Origin: Brachycybe producta | Taxonomy: Eukaryota; Arthropoda; Diplopoda; Playtdesmida; Andrognathidae | Reading direction: 5' to 3' | DNA length: 64,000 nucleotides | Assembly (NCBI GenBank): GCA_036925085.1 | Contig: JAUPFP010000045.1 | Location: forward strand, 1,488,001-1,552,000 | Shown: one piece after another, positions 62,203-64,000 of the stretch | Position numbering within the stretch: position 1 is the stretch's first letter | Layout of the letters: each line of letters begins with the position of its first letter | The notes under the pieces: model-generated | What the model saw: the letters and a program-made list of their open reading frames with translations, nothing else | Database searches by the model: none | What the model was told of the DNA's origin: nothing | Translations under genes and position numbers: made by a program

Positions 62203-64000
62203 GTGAGTTAAGTTTCCATTAGACTGCAAGTAAGTTTAGTGTCATGTTTTGGAGAATGGGTTTTAAAACCGTCTGACCTGGAATGATGCTTTGCTAGGTT
62301 CTAAGAAGGAAAAAATAGCCTTTAAATCGAAAAGTCGAGCAATTGGCTTCTTGAAGGAATTAGTCGGTTTCTACGTGTGACAATTGTTTTTATAAAAAAA
62401 ATATAGTCCTACATTTTATGCAAATATAAAATAAACCCCAAACAATGCAGTAAATTTGTTTTTATGCAAATAATAAAAATGTTTATTAAAAAACAAAATC
62501 GCAACATTTGTAGGAATGCGCAGGTGTGGCTTCGTTTTGTAGGGAAAAAGTATCTAGGACAAATGTCACCCACTCCAGTATGTATTTCTCAGGCCTGTAT
62601 TTCATGATGTGAACAAGGGCCTTAAGTATACTTTACTACCAAGTTACAGTCGTTAAGGTTTTATGTTATGTAGGTTTGATGTTTTATTTTCTAATAATTA
62701 CATACACTAAAATGACTTGGTTTTCCACATTTGTTGTGGCAAGTGCAACATGTGTGCTGGTATTTTGAGAAGATGCTAGAAAAACATGTTAACAATCATT
62801 TGCCTGAATGGTTTTTAAGTGCGCAAATGGTTCTTATTATAAGATGATGTCTTGGTGTAATGGATATTACAAGTAGAGTTTTTATGATGGTTGTTGCACA
62901 CACTAGTTTTTTTTTTCAATTTAGGTTTGTTTTTCTACATTTCTATAGTTGATGAAACTATTAAGTGTACACAGAAGGATCTATAGTGATATAGAGAAGT
63001 TTTGTTTGATTGTTCGGGTTCGAATTGGGAATTTACGAGAGATTCTTCTATTGTTGAGAGAAAATTAAGATTGAACTTTCGTCTTTTTCAATGTTTTCGC
63101 CTACAGTCTTCGTGTGCACTTGTAATTAGATTCCCGCATTTTTTTGTTCCTTTCATCAAGAAATCTCTAGATGAAGGGTCTCTCTGAAAACCTGATTCAT
63201 TAATCAGATATCAAGTGTTACAAGGGTGTGGTTGCTCATTGCTCATATTATATAGAACTAAGATAGATGGTGGTTATGTCTTATTACATTGCGTAGGAAT
63301 TAGTATATTTCTACATATTGTTGCCGCTGAATAAGCGCCAGATTGAACAAAAAATACCAAATGGAAAAAATTACCGCTCATCTATTTTTAATTTTATTAA
63401 AAGTACTGGTATCAGAAATAGGAATCAATTTAGCCTTTTAGCTTTAACTTGTGTTAGTTAAATAGGTGCAATGTGAGCGCGAATGCGCCAAACGCGCTCA
63501 ATAAGGAACAGTTTACATAGGAGGAGGCTAAAATGAACCAAAATATTTTCAAACATAACTCAAATGAAGCTTTTTATGTGACTTTCAAAATGACCGTAGT
63601 TTATTTTGAAAAATATCAGCTGCATGAAAATAACCTTAAGTGAATTGACATACCCTTCTAGTTTCTAAATTCTTAGTTTTGCACCTTTCGGAGGATTTTT
63701 TCACTTTAAAAAACCACCTTAAAGTTGACTTCAACTATGGTTACATTTTCGTCACTTCTCCTTTTATTTCAAATTTATTTTTATCTTTACATACATTTCT
63801 CCTATATTCATCATTAGGGCTCGGATTTTTATGCAATTTCATGCAAATGTTTCTCAATCTGTGGACCCAAGTGCTAAGTAGCAATCCCGATTAGATCAAC
63901 CAACAATTATAATTTTTTTAAATAAAAATGGTTAGAGGCTAGAACTCTTAGTTGACAACTGATGGCACCCACAGGTACCTAGTCTCCTTCTAAACCAATC
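62203..64000. other. Right-hand end, no gene recognised
   Basis: AT-rich sequence with a partial family 1 fold-back at about 63520-63730 and a family 2 MITE cut by the window edge from 63816. A short plus-strand ORF at 63002-63187 has no supporting feature. Confidence 0.5.
63816..64000. mobile_element. Fold-back MITE, family 2, truncated by window end
   Basis: It starts AGGGCTCGGATTTTTATGCA and continues ATGCAAATGTTTCTCAATCT, GATTAGATCAACCAACAATT and GTTAGAGGCTAGAACTC as in the complete copies. Confidence 0.8.

Overview
The window is nuclear DNA of an animal. It is AT-rich, with split genes, GT-AG introns of about 0.1-1.5 kb (a few longer), many short inverted-repeat elements and no long uninterrupted coding ORFs. 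The one securely identified gene is a type-II ferlin that reads as otoferlin over almost its whole length. Its close match to vertebrate otoferlin, the compact introns and the density of fold-back MITEs suggest a marine invertebrate bilaterian. A tunicate or a lophotrochozoan would both fit, and I cannot fix the phylum from this window alone.

Layout. At 0.3-2.8 kb on the minus strand lies one well-formed internal coding exon (2217-2821) of an unidentified gene, with a possible further exon at 277-418. From 2.8 to 10.3 kb there is intergenic DNA with a tRNA-derived SINE, several MITEs, a microsatellite and a possible LTR-retrotransposon relic. From 10,322 to 38,329 (minus strand) I can assemble 39 consecutive exons of the otoferlin-like gene, about 2,045 residues. 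They run from the second half of C2A to the C-terminal transmembrane anchor and stop, and every intron phase agrees. Only the first coding exon (start Met and first C2A strands) was not found. The introns are loaded with transposon-derived inverted repeats, including a hAT element nested inside an older MITE with a visible 8-bp target duplication.

From 38.3 to 49 kb I see no genes, only repeats. From about 49.2 to 62.2 kb the plus strand carries a series of exon-like blocks bounded by good splice sites but without a conserved reading frame. I interpret these as a multi-exon long noncoding RNA. It includes tandemly duplicated exons in an A-A-A-B-A-B-A order between 54.4 and 56.1 kb. In the next large intron (57.2-62.1 kb) there is a tandem array of four related units spaced 416, 234 and 234 bp apart. 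Each begins with the same motif. In units 1 and 3 it folds into a near-perfect 21-bp hairpin whose two arms are identical between copies while the loop differs. This is the pattern of a duplicated microRNA precursor cluster in a noncoding host transcript and is the most interesting part of the window.

How it works together: otoferlin is a membrane-anchored multi-C2 protein that couples calcium to vesicle fusion. The plus-strand transcript runs opposite to it and begins about 11 kb upstream of its first visible exon. Nothing in the sequence shows a functional link between the two.
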